Shown: positions 8,642 through 16,615 of the stretch, piece by piece
Position numbering within the stretch: position 1 is the stretch's first letter
Layout: each line of letters begins with the position of its first letter
Origin: Flavobacterium sp. ZT3R18
Lineage (GTDB): Bacteria; Bacteroidota; Bacteroidia; Flavobacteriales; Flavobacteriaceae
Assembly (NCBI RefSeq): GCF_007097385.1
Contig: NZ_VJZS01000008.1
Span: forward strand, 124,001-188,000
Direction: 5' to 3'
DNA length: 64,000 nt
Notes under the pieces: model-generated
Database searches by the model: none
Seen by the model: only the letters and a program-made list of their open reading frames with translations
What the model was told of the DNA's origin: nothing
Made by a program: the position numbers and the translations under genes

Positions 8642-8889
8642 TATGAATATAGCGGGGAAAAAGACTTTGTTTCTGATTGGAACAACAATCAAACTTATAA
8701 TTTAACATCTATTACCATGTTTTTTGGTACTCTAATGTTTCAATTCAAAGGCTTAAAGGTCATCTATAAATTGAATTTTAAAGATAAAGCTAAGTCGGTT
8801 TTACAGGTGCAGATTCTTAAAGATCATTGTATACTCTGGTTATACGTACAAAATTTAAGCATTTGGCAGAAAAAGACAAGTGTCTAAAA
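8642..8889 (+). pseudogene. Remnant of the gene that followed leader B
   Basis: From 8642 a frame is open for about 80 codons to a TAA near 8887, reading YEYSGEKDFVSDWNNNQ... and ...KVIYKLNFKDKAKSVLQ.... The ATG at 8643 is in a different frame and meets a stop within 20 codons. A start-proximal frameshift or loss is the simplest explanation. The family is not recognised. Confidence 0.3.
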
Positions 8890-9386
8890 TTTTCTAGTTG
8901 AATTGTAATTTGTGGTGTGGCTTTTCTATTTTGAAGAGTCTCTTTTTGAAGAGACTATATGTTTCAAGCATTATGTTTTAAGTACCTAATTCAGAAATGA
9001 ATTTTCTTTAAACCTTAACTAACCTTATCAATCCAGTAGCAATCTACAGGATTTTTTTTGCTCATTATGAATGTACCAAAATATTGTTAAATCTTTTCTT
9101 GGCAAAGTTTCTCATGCATTTAGATTGTGATTGCCAAACGAACTAATAGAAGATTTTACAGATTGGAAAATGAGTAAACAGGAGAATTTTCCTAATACTT
9201 CCAGCTCAAAAACGTAAATGGTTTATCCTTCCTTCTCCCAAAAAAGAGTTGAGTTTATTGTCTAAGATTTTTTGACAATCTGCTCATCATTCCTTTTGTG
9301 TATTGTATTCCTCCTTTTTAACAAATATTCATAAGTAGTATCGTAAAAAAATGCTTTTAACCAGTACCATACAAAAATAAATAATC

Positions 9387-10210
9387 ATGAAAAAAAAACA
9401 AAGAAAAGTACATGATGGCAATCTAATTACCGTCAATAGCATGTTTGTAGAGCAAATTGATGCTATTCTACAGGAAAAAAAACGGACTCTTCATTTGGAG
9501 TACCGCAACTAGCGGATGAATTACAAATGAGTATGGCTCAACTGAACCGAAAATTGTCGGCCCAAATTGATTATTCTCCGGCTAAACTTATTTTACATTA
9601 TAGAATGGAATATGCAAAACAGCTGTTGGATTCTAATTCGCATTCTATAGAAGAGATAGCGAATCAATGCGGATTCAATGGGTTAACTAGTTTCAGTCGT
9701 ACATTCAAGCAAGAGTTTGGTAGTAGTCCATCAGAATACCGTAAAAAGGCATTAGATGAAACCACTGAACTATGGGATTGGAAAATACCCTTGAGTGAAA
9801 ATTGCTTTGATCAACTCCTACTACTAAAAGCTAAAAATAGATGGCTAGCCAAATTGTTTACTATTGTCATTGATAATCTCGACAATGAATTGTTTTCTAT
9901 AGAAGAATTAGCTAGCAAACTATTCATAAGTTCTTCGAATCTAAATCGTAAAGTACAGCATTTGTTTGGGTTTTCTACCGCAAGACTAGTACGTGATTTA
10001 CGATTACAACACGCAGCCGAATTACTCTCAACACAAAACAAATCTGTTACTGAAGCTGCTTCTCTTGCTGGTTTTTTTGATGTTGCTCACCTTTCACGCT
10101 ATTTCAAACAAAATTTTGGTTGCTCACCAGGGGAGTATAGAAATGTAAGCGTGTTTTTTTCCTGTATAGATAAATTAAAAGAAGAAGTAATAAGTCAAAT
10201 TGCTAAGTAG
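9387..10210 (+). pseudogene. AraC-family regulator with two HTH domains, frameshifted in a poly-A tract
   Basis: From ATG 9387 the frame reads MKKKQRKVHDGNLITVNSMF then VEQIDAILQEKK and ends at a TAG at 9510-9512. Just after an A8 run (9475-9482) the other frame continues as TDSSFGVPQLADELQMSMAQ and stays open to 10210. One more A (A9) would fuse both parts exactly, so a single-base contraction, slippage or a sequencing error is indicated. The 3' part has two AraC-type HTH units: residues about 1-75 from 9527 (YAKQLLDSNSHSIEEIANQC, CGFNGLTSFSRTFKQEFG) and about 125-210 (AAELLSTQNKSVTEAASLAG, FFDVAHLSRYFKQNFGCSPG). The ATG at 9527 could still yield a 227-residue double-HTH protein. It may regulate adjacent leader-bearing genes. 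Confidence 0.8.
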
Positions 10211-10491
10211 TTGCATGTTTGATACAAAACAAATCAAGTATGCCATGGTAATTTTGACTTATAAAGAAGGAATCGCAGCTGCGGAATAATGTCAGGTAAA
10301 TAATAAACAGATCATTTATTTTGAAGAAATAAAAGAGAATCGCTTTTTAAATAGAGACAGTCATAGGTGTTACGCAATGTGACATAAGGATAAAAGAAAA
10401 TATTTAGATTTTACAAGTTTGAAATTAGTTTACTAAACACTTGTTGTGACAAACAATACAGGAAACAAGATGAAAATGTTACCATATAAAA

Positions 10492-11181
10492 ATGACAAAA
10501 AAATTAATTAAAAAAATAGATACTATGAAATGTTATATTGTTTTATACTCTCAAGAAGGTTATTTTTTAACTTTTACTAAAAGAGACCTTACTTATTTTT
10601 CTCATGATACAAATGAGATATACCCTGATGGACTTTCAATTGAGAATGGTCCAGGTCAATTTGCTTTTCCAGGAGGAGTATTTAATAAGGATGAAGAGCT
10701 TTTTAGAGCCTGCTTAAGAAAATTTACAGAAGAATGTGGTAAAGAAATAACTTTTGAGTTTTTTCCTTTGAATCGACTTCAATCGTTATTAACGTTGAGA
10801 AATATGATAGTAAACGGAGCTAAATATGAGATTTTATTGAGTTTATTGAACACTGTACCAAACAAGTATCATACTTTATATTTAGAATTTACGACTGATG
10901 ATTTACGACAAATACAAAATAGTATTGCCAATACAAATATAGCACAGGCAAATCGAGCGAGAATAGGGGTTTACAATAATGTAATTCAAAATTATGATCA
11001 GATTTTTAAATACAATCCATTTTGTCCTCTAAATGATGAATTATTCAATCCAGAACTATGGCAAATAAAAAGAGAAATTGATAAAATTAAGTTTTTGTCT
11101 AAAAGTCCCATTACAAACGGATATTATGAAATGATTGTATATCTAGCCAACTACATTCTTAATGCAAATACCCCCTATTAA
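10492..11181 (+). CDS. Nudix-like hydrolase domain protein with altered box
   Basis: A 229-residue soluble protein. A Nudix box is recognisable at residues 62-84: G62-x5-E68-x7-R76-K77-F-T-E80-E81-x-G83. It fits GX5EX7REUXEEXGU except that the glutamate after the arginine is lysine, and the last hydrophobic position is also lysine. The metal-binding EE pair is kept. The flank GPGQFAFPGG is typical of Nudix proteins. The second half (residues about 95-229) is helical and unassigned. The start could instead be the ATG at 10525 (MKCYIVLYS). It lies between the AraC gene and a decayed copy of the AraC 3' end. Hydrolysis of a nucleotide-linked substrate is plausible but untested, given the changed box. 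Confidence 0.65.
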   Translation: MTKKLIKKIDTMKCYIVLYSQEGYFLTFTKRDLTYFSHDTNEIYPDGLSIENGPGQFAFPGGVFNKDEELFRACLRKFTEECGKEITFEFFPLNRLQSLLTLRNMIVNGAKYEILLSLLNTVPNKYHTLYLEFTTDDLRQIQNSIANTNIAQANRARIGVYNNVIQNYDQIFKYNPFCPLNDELFNPELWQIKREIDKIKFLSKSPITNGYYEMIVYLANYILNANTPY

Positions 11182-11520
11182 ACTTCGAATCGTAATCGTA
11201 AAGTTCCGTATTTGTTTGGGTTTTCTACCGCAAGATTAGTACGTGCTTTATGGCTACAACATGCAGCATATCTTTTATGCTATTTTAAACAAATTGTTGG
11301 TTGCTCACCTAGATGAGCATAGAAATACAAAGCTGTGTTTTCCTTGAATAGATGGGTTAAAAAGCAACAATGAGTCAAATTGCTAAATAGTTGCCTGTTT
11401 CATACAAAACAAACTAACGCTGTCACTGTAATTTTGGCTTATTAGAATTCATCATTTGTACAAATTGATTCTAAAAAAAATCATGGACTGATACTGCAGA
11501 TTGGGAAATGATTTAAATGT
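11182..11520 (+). pseudogene. Decayed duplicate of the AraC gene 3' end and its downstream DNA
   Basis: The sequence from about 11185 tracks 9935-10290: TTTGGGTTTTCTACCGCAAG, CTATTTTAAACAAA, GGTTGCTCACC and AGTCAAATTGCTAA reappear in order. About 40 codons are missing between the helix encoding LRLQHAA and the segment YFKQNFGCSPGEYR, and there are frame-breaking changes. It is a partial, non-coding duplicate, showing that a unit containing regulator plus cargo was once duplicated. Confidence 0.75.
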
Positions 11521-11935
11521 GAGTTTCAAATGAAAAAAAATCCGACAGAAGTACAAGGCATACAATATGCCAAGTTTTATAACAGCTACATTACTGTTGC
11601 ATTATTTTATTTTGAAATTCAAAAATCTTTAACACAGTGATTATAAATGTTAGCTTTAAAAGGTTAGAAATAGACGTATGGAAAATCATAAATAAGTAGG
11701 CATAAAAAGTAATTAACGAAAAAAAATGGTGTATCGCAATTTTTTGCTGGCAATTCTCCAAATAGGACGTTATAGTGAATCTTTATTACCAATTCGGGTG
11801 ATGTTAGACCACTTAGTGTTAAAGATAAGGTTAAAATAAAGATCGCTAGAGAGTCTAGTGGCTTATAAAAGGTTGTTATAGGTAATAAAGAAAGTCTGTA
11901 ACAAAGCCTAAATGACAATTAAAAAGATATTTTAA
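11521..11935. other. Degenerate interval before the 82-residue gene
   Basis: AT-rich DNA with short broken frames. One plus-strand stretch near 11793-11866 reads NSGDVRPLSVKDKVKIKIAR and then stops, which looks like debris of a former gene. No promoter match is clear. Confidence 0.3.
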
Positions 11936-12184
11936 ATGTATACATCAATAAGAAATGACACCAATGGTGAACGCAGAGTTTTATTTTCAAACCAAAATGA
12001 TAATTGGCCTGCGGATGCACAGGCCTGGAAAAGAGCAATAGCGCTCGAAAGAAATCAATCAACAGGATGGGACGAAGACAAAAGATGGTTGCGCTATTAC
12101 ACTGGGCCTACAGCTCACTCTGCAGATATCGACCGAAATGGAGGGACCGGAAATAATGCCATATACAAAATAACTGGAGGGTAA
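11936..12184 (+). CDS. Small hypothetical protein (82 residues)
   Basis: A soluble protein without signal peptide or cysteine. It is rich in W, D, R and N: DNWPADAQAWKRAIALERN, then STGWDEDKRWLRYYTGPTAH. The composition is protein-like and quite unlike the AT-biased surroundings. I recognise no family. It sits in the run of small orphan proteins between the AraC remnants and the four-paralogue operon. The ATG at 11936 is the only sensible start. Confidence 0.55.
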   Translation: MYTSIRNDTNGERRVLFSNQNDNWPADAQAWKRAIALERNQSTGWDEDKRWLRYYTGPTAHSADIDRNGGTGNNAIYKITGG

Positions 12185-12320
12185 AGGTAAGAGGTGGGTT
12201 TAAAGCTTTATTAGTAACGGATAACCATAACAAAATCTAAAGCCCATTAAAACGCTTTTTAGCCTAATCGTTTTAGGCACTTAAGAAAGTCTAATATAAA
12301 TTTAATATAATTAAAAAACT

Positions 12321-12563
12321 ATGCCACATATAACGATTTTTCCTGGAACCACAGGCAATATAGGTACAAACCAAGTGCCTGGGAATTTACAAATAATAGG
12401 AGTTGCAGTTCCTTACACAATAAGTATCGGAGGAAGCCCTGCTGTGGCTCACACAGTTGCTGTCGGTGCCGTTGATAACTATGTAATAAATAATAGAGCC
12501 GTGACCATTGTAAATAATTCCGCCCTTGGTATTCCTGCAGGTAATTTAGCAGTAACCTACTGA
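12321..12563 (+). CDS. Small beta-rich hypothetical protein (80 residues)
   Basis: An 80-residue protein rich in G, N, T, V and I with alternating hydrophobic residues (NLQIIGVAVPYTISIGG, VAHTVAVGAVDNYVINN), suggesting a small all-beta fold. It has no signal peptide, no cysteine and no recognised family. A hairpin of GCCTAA/TTAGGC lies about 55 bases upstream. It may form part of the same group of soluble proteins as its neighbours. Confidence 0.5.
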   Translation: MPHITIFPGTTGNIGTNQVPGNLQIIGVAVPYTISIGGSPAVAHTVAVGAVDNYVINNRAVTIVNNSALGIPAGNLAVTY

Positions 12564-12956
12564 TATAATGATTTTTGAATAAAACCTAAAAATAGACTAA
12601 AACAAAGTTTATCCTAATTGTTATAAGTAAAAAATAAACTTTAAAGTGTGAATAAAAACAATATTATAAGGAGAAAGCTTGCTAAATAGATGCCTTTTTC
12701 ATAAAAAATGAATCGAAAGTCTTAACGTAATTTTAACTTATTAGTATTCCTAATTTGTACAATTAGAATTTTAAAAAAAATTATGAACTGATACTGCAGA
12801 TTAGAACATGAAAACCAAGAGTAGTTTAAAAAATACAATCTCATTCAACAGTGTACATGGGATTTTTATCTCCAACAAAAAATAGAAGTATAGTTTGATT
12901 GATAGGGATTGCATGATAGACTATTCAAGTTGAAATAAAAATGGTAAACCATTTTT
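12564..12956. other. Third decayed copy of the AraC-downstream sequence, plus hairpin
   Basis: 12670-12810 matches 11376-11520: TTGCTAAATAG, ATTTTAACTTATTAG, ATTTGTACAA and ACTGATACTGCAGATT recur in order. This is the third trace of the same duplicated unit (the first is at about 10197-10262). A perfect small hairpin AAAATGG-TAAA-CCATTTT lies at 12938-12955, just ahead of leader copy C. Confidence 0.6.
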
Positions 12957-12990
12957 AGTGGAGTAGAACCCACTTAAAAAAACAGATTGA
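12957..12990 (+). promoter_or_regulatory. Structured leader, copy C
   Basis: AGTGG (12957-12961), loop AGTAGAAC, CCACT (12970-12974), followed by TAAAAAAACAG. It is identical in stem and nearly identical in loop to copy D. It ends about 90 bases before the ATG at 13064. Confidence 0.55.
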
Positions 12991-13032
12991 TTGTCAAACA
13001 AGTAAGCATGGTTTAATTATAAAAATAAGAAC

Positions 13033-13071
13033 ATGAAAAAAATAAAAAAGAAAGGAGGTCATTATGAGTAG
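13033..13071 (+). other. Possible 12-codon leader peptide with strong Shine-Dalgarno
   Basis: An ATG at 13033 opens MKKIKKKGGHYE and stops at a TAG inside the first codons of the next gene. Its last codons contain AAAGGAGG at 13051-13058, a near-perfect Shine-Dalgarno six bases before the ATG at 13064. Such sites are rare in Bacteroidetes. The short frame may simply be a by-product of that site. Confidence 0.3.
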
Positions 13072-13687
13072 TAGAGATGTAAAAATAACGTATGTCAACA
13101 ATTCCTTAAACGAGGATATGCCTAGTATTTTCGTTTTTACGCAAAATGAATTGGCATCCTTCAATGCTATTCGTGACGGGGTAGCTTGGAGAGTAATTAA
13201 AAATATCGGAAGAAACTCACGGAGTAGTTTTGTTTTCCCATCCCAAACGAGTATTAAAGCCACTTGGGAAGGAGGTGCAAATGAAACCAATCAATTACTT
13301 TGTGAAGTAGGAAAACGGTATACTGTGCAAAAAAATGCAACAGGAATTGTGCTACAGCAAGATGGTAATGCGATAAGTCCAATGGATATTGAGTTAATGA
13401 ATAATATCCAAATGAACAAAGGCATTAGTGCGCTGTTACTTAAAGGAGACAATGTGATTGTAAAAAAAAACATTGTTGCATATGAGCAAAAAGCAACCTT
13501 CCAATTGGCTCCTAAAATTTATTGGGGCATTGCCTCCGAAATTCAGGTTTCTCAATCGATATCTTCTGCGGTGTTGGATAGCAACGTGTTTTTTGAACAG
13601 GATCTGGCAAACGTAAGTGCTGCAACGGTTTCTTTAAATGGGAATGCGGAGATTGGCTATAACTTTCAAATAGAACACCAAGAATAA
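13064..13687 (+). CDS. KITY-type orphan protein, paralogue 1
   Basis: A 207-residue soluble protein, first of four paralogues. Shared marks are the opening DVKITYVNNSLNEDMP, then IFVFTQNE, VAWRVIKNIGRNS, a central GKRYTVQKNATGIVLQQDGNA, then YEQKATFQLAPKIYWGIASE, and an end in SLNGNAEIGYNFQI. The pattern of short alternating strands suggests a beta-sandwich. There is no signal peptide, cysteine or catalytic motif. I cannot name the family. It has the only strong AAAGGAGG ribosome site seen here and is preceded by leader copy C. Its TAA overlaps the next ATG (TAATG at 13685-13689), so the operon is coupled. Confidence 0.8.
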   Translation: MSSRDVKITYVNNSLNEDMPSIFVFTQNELASFNAIRDGVAWRVIKNIGRNSRSSFVFPSQTSIKATWEGGANETNQLLCEVGKRYTVQKNATGIVLQQDGNAISPMDIELMNNIQMNKGISALLLKGDNVIVKKNIVAYEQKATFQLAPKIYWGIASEIQVSQSISSAVLDSNVFFEQDLANVSAATVSLNGNAEIGYNFQIEHQE

Positions 13688-14316
13688 TGGATAGTTTAGC
13701 ACTAGGAACAAAGATTTGTTACGTTAATAAATCTGCGAATAAAGACTTGCCGCAGGTATTTATTTTTGCTCAAAATGGGACCTCAAACTTTGATAGTATA
13801 GAAGAAGAGGTTGCTTGGAAAGTAATTAAAAATATCGGTAGGGGATCACGAGCTACTTTTTATTATAGTCAAGAATATTGGGTGCAAGCATCTTGGGATA
13901 ATGACTCCAATAGTACTGCTCAGATTCCGGCCAAGTTAGGGGGTAGGTATCAAGTGATTCAAGACACAACGGGTATTGTGTTGAAGCCAGACGGAGATGC
14001 ATCAGATGCAAAAACCATTGAAGTGGTAAACGCTATCGAGGTTGCCAATGGAGTGGCGGCTCAGTTTTGTAACAATGATAAGGTGATGTTAGAGAAACGT
14101 CAAGTTGGCTATGATCAATCGGCTGTATTTAGACCCTCAAAAAAAATCTATTTTGGATTAGCGTCAGAAATAACGGAAGGGAGTAGTTTGCAATCCGCGG
14201 TGATAAGTAGTAGGAAGTTCTTTGAATTGGACCTTACCGGGCTTAGTTATGTGATGATTTCCCTAAATGGGAATGCAGAGAATGGATACCAGTTTCAAAT
14301 AGAAGGAGGAAGTTAA
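13687..14316 (+). CDS. KITY-type orphan protein, paralogue 2
   Basis: A 209-residue paralogue of its neighbours, the most divergent of the four. It keeps GTKICYVNKSANKDLPQVF, IFAQN, VAWKVIKNIGRGS, GGRYQVIQDTTGIVLKPDG, YDQSAVFRPSKKIYFGLASE and SLNGNAENGYQFQIEG. A few cysteines appear that the others lack. It overlaps the stop codon of paralogue 1 by one base. The role is unknown; the shared fold and operon suggest subunits of one complex or variants facing different targets. Confidence 0.8.
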   Translation: MDSLALGTKICYVNKSANKDLPQVFIFAQNGTSNFDSIEEEVAWKVIKNIGRGSRATFYYSQEYWVQASWDNDSNSTAQIPAKLGGRYQVIQDTTGIVLKPDGDASDAKTIEVVNAIEVANGVAAQFCNNDKVMLEKRQVGYDQSAVFRPSKKIYFGLASEITEGSSLQSAVISSRKFFELDLTGLSYVMISLNGNAENGYQFQIEGGS

Positions 14317-14554
14317 TTCACTTATAAAAATGAACGCCTTCGAATATGAAATATCTGGTATTGCGAACGTAAACCGCATTCTGCCTCCAAAAGGCAACTG
14401 GTGTTACCATTTTTTAAAGAATGGTAACATAAGGATTCGTGGAAAACCTTTAGATGCTAATTTTTTTTCTTCAATGAAATTTGAAGAAAAAGTAATAACG
14501 AATGGAGGTTATATAGTAAACAATAATAAATTATTAAATAAAAAACAAAATAAA

Positions 14555-15097
14555 ATGAGTGAACCAACAAAAACAGAAACAGCAACAGAGGAGTTGATTA
14601 AAATTGAACAAGAAATTGAGACTTTTCTAGAAGTAAACAGTGAAAAAGAATTAGAGAACACCTACTCACAGCTTGATTTAACTTCAAAAAACGCAATTAC
14701 AGACACAACAACATTTGCAACTCAATTAGAGAGTAGTTTAGGAGGAAAAATAAACAAGGAGATCGAATCAAAGATTAAGCAACTATTGGAAAAGATTAAA
14801 AATAATTTAAAATCTGGGAAGGTGTTAAGTGCAGTTTATTCTCCTCCTAGTTGTACTCCAACAGTAACTGGAACTAAAATAACGATAGAGAAGAGTGCTT
14901 GCAAGGCTGCAACTTTAGACGTTACCATAGAAGTTATAATTGACGATGTAAAAGTTTTATCTAAAAAAAATTACTCTATTTCAGCGGATTTATTCCCTTC
15001 ACAAGATGTAATAAATGCGCTATCAGAGTTTTCAGCGGGAAGAGCTTTTCTTAAGGGCTTGACTACCTCTACAGAAACATTTACTCCAGGTCAATAG
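14555..15097 (+). CDS. Hypothetical protein with helical N-terminus and beta C-terminus
   Basis: A 180-residue soluble protein lying between paralogues 2 and 3. Residues about 1-95 are helical and acidic with many E, K and T (TATEELIKIEQEIETFLEV, IESKIKQLLEKIKNNLKSG). From about residue 100 it looks beta-rich (TVTGTKITIEKSACKAATLD, VTIEVIIDDVKVLSKKNYS), with two cysteines. The start at ATG 14555 (MSEPTKTE) is preferred. A frame extending back to 14330 adds 75 residues of unlike composition, though that extension cannot be excluded. No family is recognised. It is probably in the paralogue operon. Confidence 0.65.
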   Translation: MSEPTKTETATEELIKIEQEIETFLEVNSEKELENTYSQLDLTSKNAITDTTTFATQLESSLGGKINKEIESKIKQLLEKIKNNLKSGKVLSAVYSPPSCTPTVTGTKITIEKSACKAATLDVTIEVIIDDVKVLSKKNYSISADLFPSQDVINALSEFSAGRAFLKGLTTSTETFTPGQ

Positions 15098-15110
15098 TTT
15101 AACAAAATTA

Positions 15111-16402
15111 ATTAATAACATAAAAACAAATAAATAATGGCAACAGATATTAAAATTACCTACACGAATAAATCGATGAACAAGGATCTTCCAACGGTTT
15201 TTGTATTTACTAAAAATGAAACACCAACCTTTGATGTCTTGAAGGAAGGTGTGGCATGGCGTACCATTCCTGATATAGGACGCGGTTCTTCTAGCAGTTT
15301 TGTATTCCCAATCGTTACCGAGGTAGGAGCTACATGGCAAGGCGGAATGAATAAGACGCAAATTTTGCCATCAGACATTGGTAAACGTTATACGGTAAGC
15401 CAAAATGACACAGGGATTGTTCTTGCGGCAAACGGAAACGCTTCGGATACAAAATCTATTGATGTGAATAACAATGCCAACATCCAAGACGGTGTGAGTG
15501 CTTCTTTGTACAAAGACAACAAATTAATGCTTACAAAAAAAATAGTGGGCTACGGTCAAAAAGCCACTTTTGTCCTTAAGCCAAAATTGTATTGGGGTAT
15601 TGCATCAGAGATTCAAGAAAGTCAGCTAATCAATTCGGCAGTATTGAATACGGATTCCTTTTTTGAGCAAGATTTAGAAGGAGTAACCGAAGTGAATATC
15701 TCCTTGAATGGAAACGCAGAAGATGGTTATACTTTCTTAATAGATAGTCAAAAATAATTAATAACATAAAAATAAATAAATAATGGCAACAGATATTAAA
15801 ATTACCTACACGAATAAATCGATGAACAAGGATCTTCCAACGGTTTTTGTATTTACTAAAAACGAAACACCAACCTTTGATGTCTTGAAGGAAGGTGTGG
15901 CATGGCGTACTATTCCTGATATAGGACGCGGTTCTTCTAGCAGTTTTGTATTCCCAATCGTTACCGAGGTAGGAGCTACATGGCAAGGCGGAATGAATAA
16001 GACGCAAATTTTACCATCAGACATTGGTAAACGTTATACGGTAAGCCAAAATGACACAGGAATTGTTCTTGCGGCAAACGGAAACGCTTCGGATACAAAA
16101 TCTATTGATGTAAATAATGAGGCCAACATAGTAGACGGTGTGAGTGCTTCTTTGTACAAAGACAACAAATTAATGCTTACAAAAAATATTGTGGGCTACG
16201 GTCAAAAAGCCACTTTTGTTCTTAAACCAAAATTGTATTGGGGTATTGCATCAGAGATTCAAGAAAGTCAGCTAATCAATTCGGCAGTATTGAATACAGA
16301 TCATTTTTTTGAGCAAGATTTAGAAGGAGTAACCGAAGTGAATATCTCCTTGAATGGAAATGCAGAAGAAGGGTACACCTTCCTGATCGATAGTCAGAAA
16401 TA
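15111..16402 (+). repeat. Recent tandem duplication, two 646-bp units
   Basis: 15111-15756 and 15757-16402 are nearly identical units, each holding a short AT-rich leader (ATTAATAACATAAAAA, then AAATAAATAATGG) and one complete paralogue gene. The two proteins are identical for the first 112 residues and differ at only five later positions. Confidence 0.95.
15137..15757 (+). CDS. KITY-type orphan protein, paralogue 3
   Basis: A 206-residue soluble protein: ATDIKITYTNKSMNKDLPT at the start, VFVFTKNE, VAWRTIPDIGRGSSSSF, GKRYTVSQNDTGIVLAANG, YGQKATFVLKPKLYWGIASE, SLNGNAEDGYTFLID at the end. It is closer to paralogue 1 than to paralogue 2. There is no signal peptide and no recognised family. It forms a recent tandem pair with the next gene. 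The leader is AT-rich without a Shine-Dalgarno, as is usual in this phylum. Confidence 0.85.
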   Translation: MATDIKITYTNKSMNKDLPTVFVFTKNETPTFDVLKEGVAWRTIPDIGRGSSSSFVFPIVTEVGATWQGGMNKTQILPSDIGKRYTVSQNDTGIVLAANGNASDTKSIDVNNNANIQDGVSASLYKDNKLMLTKKIVGYGQKATFVLKPKLYWGIASEIQESQLINSAVLNTDSFFEQDLEGVTEVNISLNGNAEDGYTFLIDSQK

Positions 16403-16403
16403 A
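15783..16403 (+). CDS. KITY-type orphan protein, paralogue 4
   Basis: A 206-residue near-copy of paralogue 3. It differs at five residues, all in the second half: N113E, Q117V, K135N, S174H and D196E. The first 112 residues are identical in protein, and DNA differences there are silent. Either the duplication is very recent with changes concentrated in one region, or gene conversion has kept the first half alike. The function is as unknown as for the other three. Confidence 0.85.
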   Translation: MATDIKITYTNKSMNKDLPTVFVFTKNETPTFDVLKEGVAWRTIPDIGRGSSSSFVFPIVTEVGATWQGGMNKTQILPSDIGKRYTVSQNDTGIVLAANGNASDTKSIDVNNEANIVDGVSASLYKDNKLMLTKNIVGYGQKATFVLKPKLYWGIASEIQESQLINSAVLNTDHFFEQDLEGVTEVNISLNGNAEEGYTFLIDSQK

Positions 16404-16546
16404 AGTTCATAACTTGTTTATTTAAGTTGTAAAAAGAGAACGTATTCGATTGAGTAGCTACTATCGCCTCTTTAGTAACAAATAGACCTGTCTCTAGAAG
16501 ATCAATCGTTAAGGATTGTGAACCAGTTTTTAGCTTCAAAAGAAAC

Positions 16547-16582
16547 AAATCCATCACAATTAAAAAGGTGATGGATTTTTTA
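16547..16582 (+). terminator. Intrinsic terminator of the paralogue operon
   Basis: AAATCCATCAC (16547-16557) pairs perfectly with GTGATGGATTT (16568-16578) across a 10-base loop, followed by T residues. It lies about 145 bases after paralogue 4 and 34 bases before the next gene. Confidence 0.8.
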
Positions 16583-16615
16583 ATGTTTAAAATAACTTAA
16601 CCAAAGACTAAAAAA

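Larger units (their letters stand above)
7846..9386. other. 1.5-kb region of decayed coding DNA
   Basis: No intact gene is convincing here. A 65-codon plus-strand frame at 8285-8482 lacks family resemblance and looks like debris. A minus-strand frame at 7808-8032 overlaps the regulator end and is also unconvincing. Leader copy B (8560-8622) shows that an active gene once started near 8643; what follows is a broken frame. The stretch 8890-9386 is AT-rich with no features I can name. Confidence 0.5.

Noticed and set aside
14330..14554. N-terminal extension of the helical protein between paralogues 2 and 3
   Set aside because: The composition differs from the rest of the protein, and MSEPTKTE at 14555 is a better start; not fully excluded.
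15032..16024. Two nearly identical minus-strand frames of 109-125 codons (MRLIHSALPCSSYLG)
   Set aside because: They are antisense shadows of the duplicated KITY genes and look alike only because the DNA is duplicated.
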